Source: Janibacter cremeus
Lineage (GTDB): Bacteria; Actinomycetota; Actinomycetes; Actinomycetales; Dermatophilaceae
NCBI RefSeq assembly: GCF_013409205.1
Contig: NZ_JACCAE010000001.1
Location: forward strand, 2,480,001-2,544,000
Length of the DNA: 64,000 nt
Direction of reading: 5' to 3'
Part shown: positions 36,897 through 46,267 of the stretch, in pieces
How the letters are laid out: every line of letters begins with the position of its first letter
How positions within the stretch are numbered: the stretch's first letter is position 1
Notes under the pieces: generated by a model
What the model was told of the DNA's origin: nothing
What the model saw: only the letters and a program-made list of their open reading frames with translations
Databases searched by the model: none
Position numbers and translations under genes: made by a program

Positions 36897-37865
36897 GTGG
36901 GGGGCTCGCGGTTCGACGGGCGGCTGAGCACCCTCCGCCTCGTCACGCTCCGCCCACTCCAGCAGCGGGGTGAGGTCGTGGGCGACGTCATCGATGGTCG
37001 CGTGCAGGTCGCCGAGGCGGGCAAACCGCTCCGGGACCGTCGCGATCGTGCAGTCGCCCGGCTGGACGTCGGCGACTTCGTCCCAGGTGACCGGTGTCGA
37101 GACAGTTCCCTCGGCGTTGCCCCGCACGGAGTACGCGGCGGCGATCGTGTGGTCGCGGGCGTTCTGGTTGTAGTCGACGAAGACCGTCGCCGGGTCGCGG
37201 TCCTTGCGCCACCACTGTGTGGTCACGTCCTGCGGCGCCCGCCGCTGCACCTCGCGGGCGAAGGCGAGTGCCGCCCTTCGCACATCGGTGAACTCCCACC
37301 GCGGCGCGATCCGCACGTACACGTGCAGCCCGGATCCCCCGGAGGTCTTGGGGTACCCGACGATGCCGAGCTCGTCGAGGACCTCGCGGCACACCCCGGC
37401 CACCCGTCGCACCCGGGCGAAGGGGGCATCCGGCATCGGGTCGAGGTCGATCCGCCACTCGTCGGGCCGGTCGACGTCGGCGGAGCGGACATTCCACGGG
37501 TGCAGCTCGACAGTCGACATCTGCACCGCCCAGATGATCTCGGCGAGGTGCGTCGGGCACAGCTCGTCGGCGTGCAGGTCGTAGCGGGGGAAGTGCAGGC
37601 GCACTGTCGAGACCCAGTCCGGTGCCCCCTTCGGCAGCCGCTTCTGGTGCACCTTGGTGCCGGAGACTCCCTTGGGGAAGCGGTGCAGCATCGTCGGTCG
37701 CTCCCGCAGTGCGCGCAGGATGCCCTCGCCCACGGACAGGTAGTAGTGCGCCAGGTCGAGCTTGGTCTCACCGCGAGCGGGGAAGTAGATCCTCTCGGGA
37801 CTGGAGATGCGCACCTCGCGCTCGCCGACCGACAGGTGCACGTCCGCGCCGTGCTCCTTCGCCAT
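36894..37865 (-). CDS. LigD-type polymerase/primase domain protein (stand-alone)
   Basis: 323 residues containing only the archaeo-eukaryotic primase-like polymerase domain of NHEJ ligase D. The catalytic DLDP (about residue 147-150) and the SGGSGLHVYV nucleotide-binding block (about 175-184) are visible, with STPVTWDEV near 262. There is no ligase or phosphoesterase domain and no ku gene nearby, so it resembles the free-standing PolD1/PolD2 proteins of mycobacteria. Gap filling or primer extension with ribonucleotides is the expected activity. TAGGCT lies seven bases upstream of the start. Confidence 0.92.
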   Translation of the reverse strand: MAKEHGADVHLSVGEREVRISSPERIYFPARGETKLDLAHYYLSVGEGILRALRERPTMLHRFPKGVSGTKVHQKRLPKGAPDWVSTVRLHFPRYDLHADELCPTHLAEIIWAVQMSTVELHPWNVRSADVDRPDEWRIDLDPMPDAPFARVRRVAGVCREVLDELGIVGYPKTSGGSGLHVYVRIAPRWEFTDVRRAALAFAREVQRRAPQDVTTQWWRKDRDPATVFVDYNQNARDHTIAAAYSVRGNAEGTVSTPVTWDEVADVQPGDCTIATVPERFARLGDLHATIDDVAHDLTPLLEWAERDEAEGAQPPVEPRAPH

Positions 37866-37872
37866 GGACGTC

Positions 37873-37878
37873 AGCCTA
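37873..37878 (-). promoter_or_regulatory. Leaderless -10 of the ligD-like gene
   Basis: TAGGCT on the minus strand, seven bases before ATG 37865. Confidence 0.65.
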
Positions 37879-37886
37879 GGCCCGAC

Positions 37887-38477
37887 TCACCCGATGACGG
37901 CGCCTGCGGGACGGTCGGTCGTGATCGCGGTCACCCAGTATCGACGCTTGCCGGCGCGGGAGTCCTCGTACTCGCCGCCGGCGTGCTCGATCGTCGCGCG
38001 GGAGGCCGGGTTGTCCTCGTCGCAGGTGAGCAGGACCCGCTCCATCCCCAGCTCGCCGGCCAGCTCCAGCACCTGGCGAAGGGCGGTGGTCGCGTGCCCC
38101 TGCCGCCTTGCCGAAGGACGGATGGAGTAGCCGATGTGACCGCCCTGCTCGAGCAGGAAGTCGTTGAGCTCGTGTCGTAGAGCGATCGAGCCGAGGTATT
38201 CATCACCCTCGACGATCCACAGGAAGGTGCACGGGACGTGCCCGGCCGGTCGGGGTGACTCGGGCAGCTCCTCGGCGCGGCGGCTGCGGACGAAGCGGAT
38301 GAACTCGTCCTTGTCCGCCAGGCCCTCGCGGGTGAAGGTGTAGCCCTCGAAGCCCGTCGCCGGGTCGGCGGCCTGCTCCCACTCGCCGTCACCGTCGCGG
38401 TGCGCCCCGTCGAACTCGTCGTGCGCGGCGAGGTAGGAGTGCCGGTAGCGGGCGTCGGGGCGAACGATCTGGGCCAT
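37887..38477 (-). CDS. GNAT-family N-acetyltransferase
   Basis: 196 residues from ATG 38477. The acetyl-CoA motif is IGYSIRPSARRQGHATTALRQVL (split near residues 125-147), with R-x-x-G-H. The end WVTAITTDRP and the middle CTFLWIVEGDEYLGSIALRHEL are typical of small RimJ-like acetyltransferases. Substrate unknown. TACGAT lies six bases upstream of the start. Confidence 0.88.
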   Translation of the reverse strand: MAQIVRPDARYRHSYLAAHDEFDGAHRDGDGEWEQAADPATGFEGYTFTREGLADKDEFIRFVRSRRAEELPESPRPAGHVPCTFLWIVEGDEYLGSIALRHELNDFLLEQGGHIGYSIRPSARRQGHATTALRQVLELAGELGMERVLLTCDEDNPASRATIEHAGGEYEDSRAGKRRYWVTAITTDRPAGAVIG

Positions 38478-38483
38478 CTGCCG

Positions 38484-38489
38484 ATCGTA
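38484..38489 (-). promoter_or_regulatory. Leaderless -10 of the GNAT gene
   Basis: TACGAT on the minus strand, six bases before ATG 38477; no Shine-Dalgarno. Confidence 0.65.
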
Positions 38490-38539
38490 TGTCGTGGCGG
38501 CGCGCTGCCACACTGGGACTTTGACGAAGGGGGTGGCCC

Positions 38540-39154
38540 GTGGGCCTCTACCGCGATCACGTCCTGCCTCGGCTGGTCGATGCGACCTGTGGCATCGCCG
38601 CGATGGAGCCGCACCGATGGCGGGTCTGCGCCGACCTGCACGGTGAGGTCGTCGAGATCGGCTTCGGGTCGGGGCTCAACGTGCCGTGCTACCCCGCGGC
38701 GGTCACGCGGGTGCGCGCCGTCGAGCCGGCCGACCTGGCCTGGCGCCTGGCTGCCGATCGGATCGCCGCCAGCGGTGTCCCGGTGGAGCGGGCCGGGCTG
38801 GACGGGCAGCAGCTGCCGTTCGCGCACGACGCCTTCGACTCCGCGCTCGTGACGTGGTCCCTGTGCACGATCCCGGATCCGGTTGCGGCCCTGCAGGAGG
38901 TGCGGCGCGTGCTCCGACCGGGCGGCACGCTGCACGTCCTCGAGCACGGTCTGGCCCCCGACGAGGCCGTGCGCCGTTGGCAGCGCCGGCTGGAGCCGAT
39001 CCAGAAGCGGATCGCCGGCGGGTGCCACCTCACGCGGGAGCCGGGGATGATGCTCGAGACGGCCGGGTTCACCGGTGTCGAGCTCGAGCACTTCTACCAG
39101 CAGGACGGACCGAGGGCGCTCGGCGCGATGTCGCTGGGTGTCGCCGTCGCGTAG
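38540..39154 (+). CDS. Class I SAM-dependent methyltransferase (UbiE/Methyltransf_11-like)
   Basis: 204 residues from GTG 38540, with GAAGGGGG about nine bases upstream. Motif I is VVEIGFGSGLN (about residues 37-47); the post-I and motif IV region reads LPFAHDAFDSALVTWSLCTIPD, and EVRRVLRPGGTLHVLEHG is the motif V-VI block. Small-molecule methylation is likely; no substrate is visible. Convergent with the MFS gene. Confidence 0.88.
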   Translation: MGLYRDHVLPRLVDATCGIAAMEPHRWRVCADLHGEVVEIGFGSGLNVPCYPAAVTRVRAVEPADLAWRLAADRIAASGVPVERAGLDGQQLPFAHDAFDSALVTWSLCTIPDPVAALQEVRRVLRPGGTLHVLEHGLAPDEAVRRWQRRLEPIQKRIAGGCHLTREPGMMLETAGFTGVELEHFYQQDGPRALGAMSLGVAVA

Positions 39155-39160
39155 CGGACC

Positions 39161-40438
39161 TCAGCCGACGGGGTCGACCGGTGGGGAGTACTCGCCCTCG
39201 ACCACCGGTGTGACCCGGTCGGGGGCACGCAGCGTGCGTACCTCCCGCGACAGCAGCGCGAGCAGCGCTGATGCCACGATCAGCCCCGCGCACACGAGCA
39301 GTGCCTGGCGGGCGCCGAGGTACACGGCGGCCGGGCCGGCGAGGAGCACCCCGACCGGCCCGAAGACCATCGACCCGAAGGCGTCGTAGGAGGCCACCCG
39401 GGAGAGCGCCTCCGGCGGGACCTCCCGCTGCATCGTCGTCTGCCACAGCACGTTGAAGACGTCCATGCCCAGCCCCATGAGGAAGCCGCCGATGACGATC
39501 CACGGCAGCGGGGCCCCGACGCCGAGCAGGAGATAGGGCAGTGCGGTGGTCGCGGTGAGCAGGACGCCGACGAGGATCGGACGGCGGGGGCGGATCCGCA
39601 GGGCGATCACCACCCCGATGAGCATCCCGACCGCTTCGCCGGTCAGGATCGCCGACCATGCTGCGGCGCCCCCGAGCTCGGCCTTCGCGACGACGGGGCC
39701 GAGCACCGTGTGCGCGCCCTGCCAGGCGAGCACCAATAGGGCGAACTGGGCCACGACGACCCACAGCCACTGGCGGGAGGAGAACTCGTGCCACCCTTCG
39801 CGCAGTTCCGCGACGGCCGAGGTGCCGCCCTGGTGTCCGGGGCGCGGCGTGGCCCCGATCCGCCAGGCGAAGACGGCCGCGCAGGCGTAGACGAGCGCGG
39901 CAGAGATGAGCGCCCAGCCCGGGCCGACGAGGACGACCACCGCTCCGGCCGAGACCAGCCCGGTGATCCGGGCGACGTTGGCGCCGACCGCGAGCAGGGC
40001 GTTCGCCGCCTGGAAGTGCTCGCGCGGGGCGACCTCGGGGATGATTCCGGACAGGACCGGCCAGACGACGGCTCCGGCCAGGCCGGTGAGCACCGCGAAG
40101 CCGCAGAGTGCGGGCAGGGGAGCCCACCCGGTCAGCAGCATGGTGCCGATCCCGGCCCAGGCGGTCAGCGAGAGGCACTCGCCGGTGAACATCACGAGAC
40201 GACGCGGGTACCGGTCGGCGACGACGCCACCGAGCAGCAACCCGAGCACGTGCGGGATCGCCTCGGCGGCGACGACCACCGACAGCGTGCCGGCGTCGGC
40301 GCCCGGCAGCGCGAGCACGCCGAAGGCGAGTGCCACGGGCGCGAAGGCAAGACCGAGCATGGACAGCGTCCGGGCCCCGAAGAGTGCGGCGAAGCGGCGG
40401 TCGCGCAACAACGTCAGGTCGTCACGGATCGGGCTCAC
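39161..40438 (-). CDS. Major facilitator superfamily transporter (MFS_3/enterobactin-exporter-like)
   Basis: 425 residues from GTG 40438. Twelve hydrophobic segments are visible. FAALFGARTLSMLG starts TM1 and GGVVADRYPRRLVMF is motif A (about residues 72-86). This subgroup often exports siderophores or drugs, but the substrate is not known here. It is divergent from pcrA with only 59 bp between starts. TACGGT six bases upstream marks a leaderless promoter. Confidence 0.88.
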   Translation of the reverse strand: MSPIRDDLTLLRDRRFAALFGARTLSMLGLAFAPVALAFGVLALPGADAGTLSVVVAAEAIPHVLGLLLGGVVADRYPRRLVMFTGECLSLTAWAGIGTMLLTGWAPLPALCGFAVLTGLAGAVVWPVLSGIIPEVAPREHFQAANALLAVGANVARITGLVSAGAVVVLVGPGWALISAALVYACAAVFAWRIGATPRPGHQGGTSAVAELREGWHEFSSRQWLWVVVAQFALLVLAWQGAHTVLGPVVAKAELGGAAAWSAILTGEAVGMLIGVVIALRIRPRRPILVGVLLTATTALPYLLLGVGAPLPWIVIGGFLMGLGMDVFNVLWQTTMQREVPPEALSRVASYDAFGSMVFGPVGVLLAGPAAVYLGARQALLVCAGLIVASALLALLSREVRTLRAPDRVTPVVEGEYSPPVDPVG

Positions 40439-40444
40439 CGCGGC

Positions 40445-40450
40445 ACCGTA
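40445..40450 (-). promoter_or_regulatory. Leaderless -10 of the MFS gene
   Basis: TACGGT on the minus strand, six bases before GTG 40438. Confidence 0.65.
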
Positions 40451-40497
40451 CTCGGGCGAAGGGAGTGTCGGCCCCCCGACGTAGGCTGGAGCGCGAC

Positions 40498-42945
40498 ATG
40501 AGCAGCCTCTTCGACGACCTTCCCGATGCCCTGCCCGGCGACTGGACCCGGGAGGTGACCGATTCCGGAGTGCCCACGTGGGCGATGTCCGACGAGGGCC
40601 CGACCCGAGCCGCGCACGCCCATCGTCGCGCCCCCCACGAGATCGACGCCGAGGAGCTGGTGGCCGGCCTCAACGACGCCCAGCGCGAGGCCGTCGTCCA
40701 CGAGGGTGGGCCACTGCTCATCGTCGCCGGCGCCGGCTCCGGCAAGACCCGCGTGCTCACCCACCGCATCGCACACCTGCTCGCGACGAAGGGCGCCCAG
40801 CCCGGCCAGATCCTCGCGATCACCTTCACCAACAAGGCCGCCGCCGAGATGCGCGAGCGGGTCGAGGAGCTCGTGGGGCCGCGGGCGCGGGCGATGTGGG
40901 TGATGACCTTCCACTCCGCATGCGTGCGGATCCTGCGCCGCGAGGCGACCAAGGTCGGGATGAAGAGCAACTTCTCCATCTACGACGCCGCCGACAGCCA
41001 GCGGCTCGTGGCGCTCGTGATGCGTGACCTCGACCTGGACCCCAAGCGCTTCCCACCGCGTTCCTTCGGCCACCGGATCTCCAACCTGAAGAACGAGCTG
41101 GTCGACGAGGAGGAGTTCGCCCGCAGCGTCTCGATCGACGAGGACGCCCAGACCGGTGGGACCCCGCAGGACCGCACGCTCGCGCAGGTCTACAGCGAGT
41201 ACCAGCGACGGCTGCGCCAGGCCAATGCGCTCGACTTCGACGACATCATCATGACGACGGTCAACATCCTGCAGGCCTTCCCCGAGGTGGCCGAGCACTA
41301 CCGTCGTCGCTTCCGCTACGTGCTCGTCGACGAGTACCAGGACACCAACCACGCGCAGTACCAGCTGGTGCGTGAGCTCGTGGGAGGTCATGACGACCCG
41401 GCGGAGCGCGACCCCAAGGCGGTCGAGCCGAGCGACCTCGTCGTCGTCGGTGATGCGGACCAGTCGATCTACGCCTTCCGCGGTGCCTCGATCCGCAACA
41501 TCATCGAGTTCGAGCAGGACTACCCGCATGCGCGCACGATCGTGCTCGAGCAGAACTATCGCTCGACGGGCACGATCCTCGCCGCAGCCAATGCCGTCAT
41601 CGAGCGCAACGAGTCCCGCCGCAAGAAGAACCTGTGGACACAGGCCGGCGAGGGTGAGCCGGTCGTCGGCTACGTCGGTGACAACGAGCACGACGAGGCG
41701 TCCTTCGTCGCCAAGACCATCGACGACCTCCACGACGAGCACGGCGTGCGCCCGGGCGACGTCGCGGTGTTCTACCGGACCAACGCGCAGTCTCGTGCGA
41801 TCGAGGAGGTCTTCGTCCGCGTCGGCCTTCCGTACAAGGTCGTCGGTGGCACCCGCTTCTACGAGCGACGCGAGGTCAAGGATGCGCTGGCCTACCTCCA
41901 CGTCATCGCCAACCCCGCCGACACGGTCAACCTGCGCCGCATCGTCAACGTTCCCAAGCGCGGCATCGGCGACCGCGCGCTCATCGCGGTCGGGCAGCTC
42001 GCCGAGCGCGAGCGCATCCCCCTCATCGCCGCCCTCGGCCGTGCCGAGGACGCGCCCGGCATCGCCACCCGCTCGGTGAAGTCGATCGCCGGTTTCACCT
42101 CGCTCCTGGAGGGGCTGCGGGAGCAGCAGGAGAGCGAAGGGGGGATCGGTGACCTCCTCGAGGCCGTCCTGACGCGCACCGGCTACGTGGCCGAGCTGCA
42201 GGCCAGTCGCGACCCGCAGGACGAGACCCGGTTGGAGAACCTCGCCGAGCTCATCGGTGTGGCTCGAGAGTTCGACGCCACCCGGGAGGAGACCGGTGAG
42301 GTGGTCAGCCTCGACGACTTCCTCGAGCAGGTGAGTCTCGTCGCCGACGCCGACGAGATCCCGGACGACGAGGGCGGCGCCGAGGACGGTGTCGAGCAGG
42401 GTGTGGTCACCCTGATGACGCTCCACACGGCCAAGGGGCTGGAGTTTCCCGTCGTCTTCCTCACCGGCATGGAGGACGGGACCTTTCCGCACAACCGCAG
42501 CCTGGGTGACTCCACGGAGCTGGAGGAGGAACGCCGCCTGGCCTACGTCGGGATCACCCGTGCCCGCGAGCGCCTGCACCTGTCCCGCGCCGCGGTGCGC
42601 AACGTCTTCGGTACGCCGCAGTACAACCCGTCCTCGCGCTTCCTCGACGAGATCCCGGAGCACCTGCTGCGGTGGGAGCGCACCGGTCCGCCGCTCGGTG
42701 GCCCGGGTGGCGCCCGCGAGCCCGCGGTGGCGCGGCTGGCCGCACGTCCGGGCGTGCGCTCACCGGGCAACCGCCCGATCATCGCGCTCGCAGACGGGGA
42801 CAAGGTCACCCATGACAGCTTCGGTCTCGGCACGGTCATCCGCGTCGAGGGGGAGGGTGACAAGGCGATGGCACACGTCGACTTCGGCGGTGAGGACGGG
42901 GTCAAGCGCCTGCTGCTGCGCTACGCCCCACTCGAGAAGATCTGA
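40498..42945 (+). CDS. pcrA: UvrD/PcrA-type ATP-dependent DNA helicase
   Basis: 815 residues from ATG 40498. SF1 motifs are clear: motif I AGAGSGKTRVLTHR (about residue 76-89), motif II VDEYQDTNHAQY (about 278), motif III GDADQSIYAFRG (about 318), motif IV EQNYRS and motif VI AYVGITRARERLHL (about 682-695). It unwinds DNA in nucleotide excision repair and removes proteins from DNA. The C-terminal Tudor-like KVTHDSFGLGTVI segment is typical of PcrA and binds RNA polymerase. uvrD1 lies beside an M23 peptidase gene and sucCD in M. tuberculosis, as here. TAGGCT at 40482-40487 is a probable -10. Confidence 0.97.
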   Translation: MSSLFDDLPDALPGDWTREVTDSGVPTWAMSDEGPTRAAHAHRRAPHEIDAEELVAGLNDAQREAVVHEGGPLLIVAGAGSGKTRVLTHRIAHLLATKGAQPGQILAITFTNKAAAEMRERVEELVGPRARAMWVMTFHSACVRILRREATKVGMKSNFSIYDAADSQRLVALVMRDLDLDPKRFPPRSFGHRISNLKNELVDEEEFARSVSIDEDAQTGGTPQDRTLAQVYSEYQRRLRQANALDFDDIIMTTVNILQAFPEVAEHYRRRFRYVLVDEYQDTNHAQYQLVRELVGGHDDPAERDPKAVEPSDLVVVGDADQSIYAFRGASIRNIIEFEQDYPHARTIVLEQNYRSTGTILAAANAVIERNESRRKKNLWTQAGEGEPVVGYVGDNEHDEASFVAKTIDDLHDEHGVRPGDVAVFYRTNAQSRAIEEVFVRVGLPYKVVGGTRFYERREVKDALAYLHVIANPADTVNLRRIVNVPKRGIGDRALIAVGQLAERERIPLIAALGRAEDAPGIATRSVKSIAGFTSLLEGLREQQESEGGIGDLLEAVLTRTGYVAELQASRDPQDETRLENLAELIGVAREFDATREETGEVVSLDDFLEQVSLVADADEIPDDEGGAEDGVEQGVVTLMTLHTAKGLEFPVVFLTGMEDGTFPHNRSLGDSTELEEERRLAYVGITRARERLHLSRAAVRNVFGTPQYNPSSRFLDEIPEHLLRWERTGPPLGGPGGAREPAVARLAARPGVRSPGNRPIIALADGDKVTHDSFGLGTVIRVEGEGDKAMAHVDFGGEDGVKRLLLRYAPLEKI

Positions 42946-42959
42946 CCGGGCCGCCATGC

Positions 42960-42998
42960 CGAAGGGGGGCCGACCAGCAACTGGTCGGCCCCCCTTCG
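42960..42998. terminator. Bidirectional terminator between pcrA and the M23 gene
   Basis: A perfect 18-bp stem (42960-42977 with 42981-42998) and a CAA loop. The outer base pairs read CGAAGGGGGG/CCCCCCTTCG. It follows pcrA by 14 bases and precedes the convergent M23 stop by 21. Confidence 0.9.
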
Positions 42999-43019
42999 TG
43001 CCTGTCCGGGGTGGACGCG

Positions 43020-43838
43020 TCAGAGGATGCCGCGCTCGGTCAGCCAGCCGGTCGGGTCGACCGGCTCACCGCCGCCGGGGCGGATCTCCAGGTGGAGGTG
43101 CGGGCCGGTCGAGCGCCCGGTGTTGCCGGAGTAGGCGACGGTGTCGCCGGCGGCGACCTGCTGACCGACCGAGGCGGCGACGGAGGAGAGGTGCCCGTAG
43201 CGCGAGACGGTCCCGTCTGCGTACTCGACGTCGATGTAGACGCCGTAGCCGCTCATCGGACCGGCGCCGACGACGGTGCCGTCACCCATGGCGCGCAGCG
43301 GGGTGCCGACGGATGCGCCGTAGTCGACTCCGGCGTGCAACCGTCCCCAACGGAAGCCGAAGCCGGATGTGAGTGACCCGCTGGCCAGTGGACGAACCCA
43401 GCCGGCAGCCGACTTCTCGGCCTTCTGCTCGGCCTTCTTCTTCGCGACGAGCTCCTTGCGCTTCTTGTCACGGTCGGCGCGCTCCTGGGCGCGGACCTGG
43501 CTGTCGACGACGTCGTCGGACACGGCGCGGCGGCGCTCGGACAGCCCGGATGAGTCGCGGGAGGCAGCGGCGACCTCGATGCGCGCGTCCTTGCCCAGCT
43601 GCGGGTCCTCGAGCAGCGTGGTGGCGCTGAGTGAGGCAGCTGCCTGCTCGGCGACCTCGCCGGAGAAGGGCGAGGACTCGGCGGCGGTGGCACCGACGGC
43701 GGTGAGCGCCAAGGTCACGGCGGCAGCGGTCGGCAGCGCGTAGGTGGCGGAGAAGCTCTTGGGGAGGCGGGAGCGGCGTTCGAGGGCACGGCGCTCGGCG
43801 CGTGTGGGAGGACGGTGTCGACCCGAATAGTCACTCAT
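43020..43838 (-). CDS. M23-family metallopeptidase (LytM/peptidoglycan endopeptidase-like)
   Basis: 272 residues. A basic N-terminus is followed by one hydrophobic segment (about residues 33-51, LPTAAAVTLALTAVGATAA) that acts as signal or anchor. A charged helical stretch (about 95-140, rich in Lys, Arg, Glu) precedes the catalytic domain. Zinc ligands appear in GRLHAGVDYG (H-x3-D, about 166) and HLHLEI (about 249-254). It would cut peptidoglycan cross-bridges outside the membrane. A GTAAC-N6-GTCAC direct repeat in its promoter suggests MtrA control, by analogy with cell-wall hydrolase genes. Confidence 0.9.
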   Translation of the reverse strand: MSDYSGRHRPPTRAERRALERRSRLPKSFSATYALPTAAAVTLALTAVGATAAESSPFSGEVAEQAAASLSATTLLEDPQLGKDARIEVAAASRDSSGLSERRRAVSDDVVDSQVRAQERADRDKKRKELVAKKKAEQKAEKSAAGWVRPLASGSLTSGFGFRWGRLHAGVDYGASVGTPLRAMGDGTVVGAGPMSGYGVYIDVEYADGTVSRYGHLSSVAASVGQQVAAGDTVAYSGNTGRSTGPHLHLEIRPGGGEPVDPTGWLTERGIL

Positions 43839-43884
43839 GAGAAAGACGTCGTCCTCGGCAGGGGATCTAGGACAAATCTCCGAA

Positions 43885-43912
43885 ACCCTAGCGTGACCAT
43901 TTCGTTACGCAA
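43885..43912 (-). promoter_or_regulatory. M23 gene promoter with MtrA-like direct repeat
   Basis: On the minus strand TTGCGT (43907-43912), a 16-bp spacer and TAGGGT (43885-43890) form a promoter, giving a leader of roughly 40 bases. GTAAC-N6-GTCAC (43893-43908) overlaps the spacer and -35. Confidence 0.5.
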
Positions 43913-43962
43913 AACCGGGTCGTCGACGTCGGCCAGGATCGCCGGAAAACCGCGGGTGCGGG

Positions 43963-44883
43963 TCAGGTCGAGAGGGCGAGGTGCGTCACCGACGCGGTGG
44001 GGTCGCCGCCGCTGTCGAGCTGGGTCAGGCTGCGGGCGATGCGGTGGACGACGCTCGGCAGGATGGGTAGCGAGATGTGTCCCACGCCGCGCAGCCGGAC
44101 GTTCGTCGTCGCGACGCCCTCCTGCTCCAAGGACGCGTTGACGGCCGGCACGACCGCCTCATCGGTGTCGGACCAGAAGGCGACCACGCGGGTGCGGCAC
44201 CCCGGGGCCGGTTGGTTCAGCTCCCGCATCAGCGGGCTGGCGGGTCTCAGCTGACGTGCCAGCGGGGTCGGGGCGACGTGGGCCAGGAGCGTCCCGGTGT
44301 GGGGAGCGCCCAGCGTGACGAGAGTGTGCACGCGCTCGTCACCGCCGAGCCGGGTGACGTAGTAGCGGCCGATCACGCCGCCGAGGCTGTGCGCCACCAC
44401 GTGGATCCGCTCGTACCCGGTCTCCTGGGCGATCGCCTCGATCTCCTCGGCCAGCTGGACGGCGAGGGTGCGCACGTCCTTGGTGCGGGCCGAGTAGTTC
44501 ATCGCGAAGATCTGGGAGAACCCGCGACGCAGCAGACCCCGGCGCAGCAGCGCGAAGATCGAGTGGTTGTCAGCCAGGCCGTGCAGCAGCAGGATCGGCG
44601 TCCCCAGCTCGGTGACCCCGGAGACGAACATCCCGCGCTGCAGGGGCGAGAGGTGCTCGATGCGGTAGCCCTGACCAACCGGCCCTCGGCGCGGCCGGCG
44701 TGCGCCGAAGGGGTAGAGCGAGATGTGGGTCGACGCCCATACGACCTCGACCGCGGCGAAGGCCGCCGCCTGGAGCGTGGCCATTGCTCTCAGCTGCTGG
44801 CACACGCCACTGCGCAGCGAGGGCGGCGCCGGTGCCGCTTCGCTGCTCGCGTCGGCGTTCTCAGATGCCTTCTGCAGAGCCAT
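43963..44883 (-). CDS. Alpha/beta hydrolase, lipase-like
   Basis: 306 residues from ATG 44883. The oxyanion and nucleophile motifs are LLLHGLADNHS (about residue 95) and VVAHSLGGVIG (Ser about 161). A central segment ILLLHG and HTLVTLGAPHTGT are typical of bacterial triacylglycerol lipases. A hydrophobic patch near residues 33-50 may be a membrane-associated helix. TACCCT lies nine bases before the start. It is divergent from sucC. Confidence 0.85.
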   Translation of the reverse strand: MALQKASENADASSEAAPAPPSLRSGVCQQLRAMATLQAAAFAAVEVVWASTHISLYPFGARRPRRGPVGQGYRIEHLSPLQRGMFVSGVTELGTPILLLHGLADNHSIFALLRRGLLRRGFSQIFAMNYSARTKDVRTLAVQLAEEIEAIAQETGYERIHVVAHSLGGVIGRYYVTRLGGDERVHTLVTLGAPHTGTLLAHVAPTPLARQLRPASPLMRELNQPAPGCRTRVVAFWSDTDEAVVPAVNASLEQEGVATTNVRLRGVGHISLPILPSVVHRIARSLTQLDSGGDPTASVTHLALST

Positions 44884-44932
44884 GGTGACCGAAGGGTAAC
44901 CCTGTGTCCACTGCCGGGTGCAACAGATGAGA

Positions 44933-44973
44933 CCGGTCCGTGATGGACGTTTCAACCGCTGTGGACGGACCGG
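44933..44973. promoter_or_regulatory. 9-bp inverted repeat upstream of sucC
   Basis: CCGGTCCGT (44933-44941) and ACGGACCGG (44965-44973) pair perfectly around a 23-base interval, in the divergent region between the lipase and sucC. TACTCT at 45000-45005 is a possible sucC -10. Confidence 0.4.
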
Positions 44974-45048
44974 ACGTGCTGACGCCACCCTGCGGGCGCT
45001 ACTCTCGACCCGCACCCCGTTACCACAGCAGAGGACGGAATCACCCTC

Positions 45049-46242
45049 GTGGATCTCTTCGAGTACCAAGCACGCGACGTGTTCGAGAAGCACGGCGTCC
45101 CGGTTCTTGCCGGCGCCGTTGCCACCACCCCGCACCAGGCGCGGGCCGCCGCCGAGACCATCGGCGTCCAGAGCGGCGGCGTCACCGTGGTCAAGGCCCA
45201 GGTCAAGACCGGAGGCCGTGGCAAGGCCGGCGGCGTCAAGGTCGCCAAGACCGCCGACGAGGCCGAGGCGCACGCCGAGGCCATCCTGGGCATGGACATC
45301 AAGGGCCACACGGTCCACCAGGTGATGATCGCCCAGGGCGCGCAGATCGCCGAGGAGTACTACTTCTCGATCCTGCTCGACCGGGCCAACCGGACCTACC
45401 TGGCCATGTGCTCCGTCGAGGGCGGCGTGGAGATCGAGCAGCTCGCCGTGGAGCGGCCCGAGGCGCTCGCGCGCATCGCGGTCGACCCCAACGTCGGCAT
45501 CGACGACGCCAAGGCGAAGGAGATCGTCGAGGCGGCCGGCTTCGAGGCCGCCGACCAGCCGAAGGTCGCCGAGGCGATCAAGAAGCTCTGGGTCGTCTAC
45601 CGCGACGAGGACGCCACCCTGGTCGAGGTCAACCCGCTGGTGAAGACCGAGCAGGGCGAGATCATCGCCCTCGACGGCAAGGTCACCCTCGACGGCAACG
45701 CCGACTTCCGCCAGCCCGACCACGCTGCCCTCGAGGACTCGGCCGCGGCCGACCCGCTCGAGGCCAAGGCCAAGGGTCTGGGACTGAACTACGTCAAGCT
45801 CGACGGCAACGTCGGCATCATCGGCAACGGCGCCGGCCTGGTCATGAGCACCCTGGACGTCGTCGCCTACGCGGGTGAGGACCACACCGGGGGCAAGGCC
45901 AAGCCGGCCAACTTCCTCGACATCGGTGGCGGCGCCTCGGCCGAGGTCATGGCCAACGGCCTGGACGTCATCCTGGGCGACGAGCAGGTCAACTCCGTCT
46001 TCGTCAACGTCTTCGGCGGCATCACTGCCTGCGACGCAGTGGCGGACGGCATCGTCGGCGCCCTGAAGACCCTGGGCGACGAGGCCAGCAAGCCCCTCGT
46101 CGTCCGCCTCGACGGCAACAACGTCGAGGAGGGTCGCCGCATCCTCGCCGAGTTCAACCACCCGCTGGTGTCCATCGAGGACACCATGGACGGCGCTGCC
46201 CGTCAGGCGGCCGAGCTGGCCGCGAAGACCGAGCTTGCTTAA
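45049..46242 (+). CDS. sucC: Succinate-CoA ligase (ADP-forming) beta subunit
   Basis: 397 residues from GTG 45049, with GAGGA 14 bases upstream. The ATP-grasp domain starts [18 protein letters not shown] and contains the [17 protein letters not shown] nucleotide-binding block (about residues 44-60). The C-terminal flavodoxin-like domain has [18 protein letters not shown] sequence and [10 protein letters not shown]. With SucD it interconverts succinyl-CoA and succinate in the TCA cycle. sucD follows 25 bases downstream. Confidence 0.97.
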   Translation: MDLFEYQARDVFEKHGVPVLAGAVATTPHQARAAAETIGVQSGGVTVVKAQVKTGGRGKAGGVKVAKTADEAEAHAEAILGMDIKGHTVHQVMIAQGAQIAEEYYFSILLDRANRTYLAMCSVEGGVEIEQLAVERPEALARIAVDPNVGIDDAKAKEIVEAAGFEAADQPKVAEAIKKLWVVYRDEDATLVEVNPLVKTEQGEIIALDGKVTLDGNADFRQPDHAALEDSAAADPLEAKAKGLGLNYVKLDGNVGIIGNGAGLVMSTLDVVAYAGEDHTGGKAKPANFLDIGGGASAEVMANGLDVILGDEQVNSVFVNVFGGITACDAVADGIVGALKTLGDEASKPLVVRLDGNNVEEGRRILAEFNHPLVSIEDTMDGAARQAAELAAKTELA

Positions 46243-46267
46243 AGACGTTAGGACGTAGAGAACAGAC

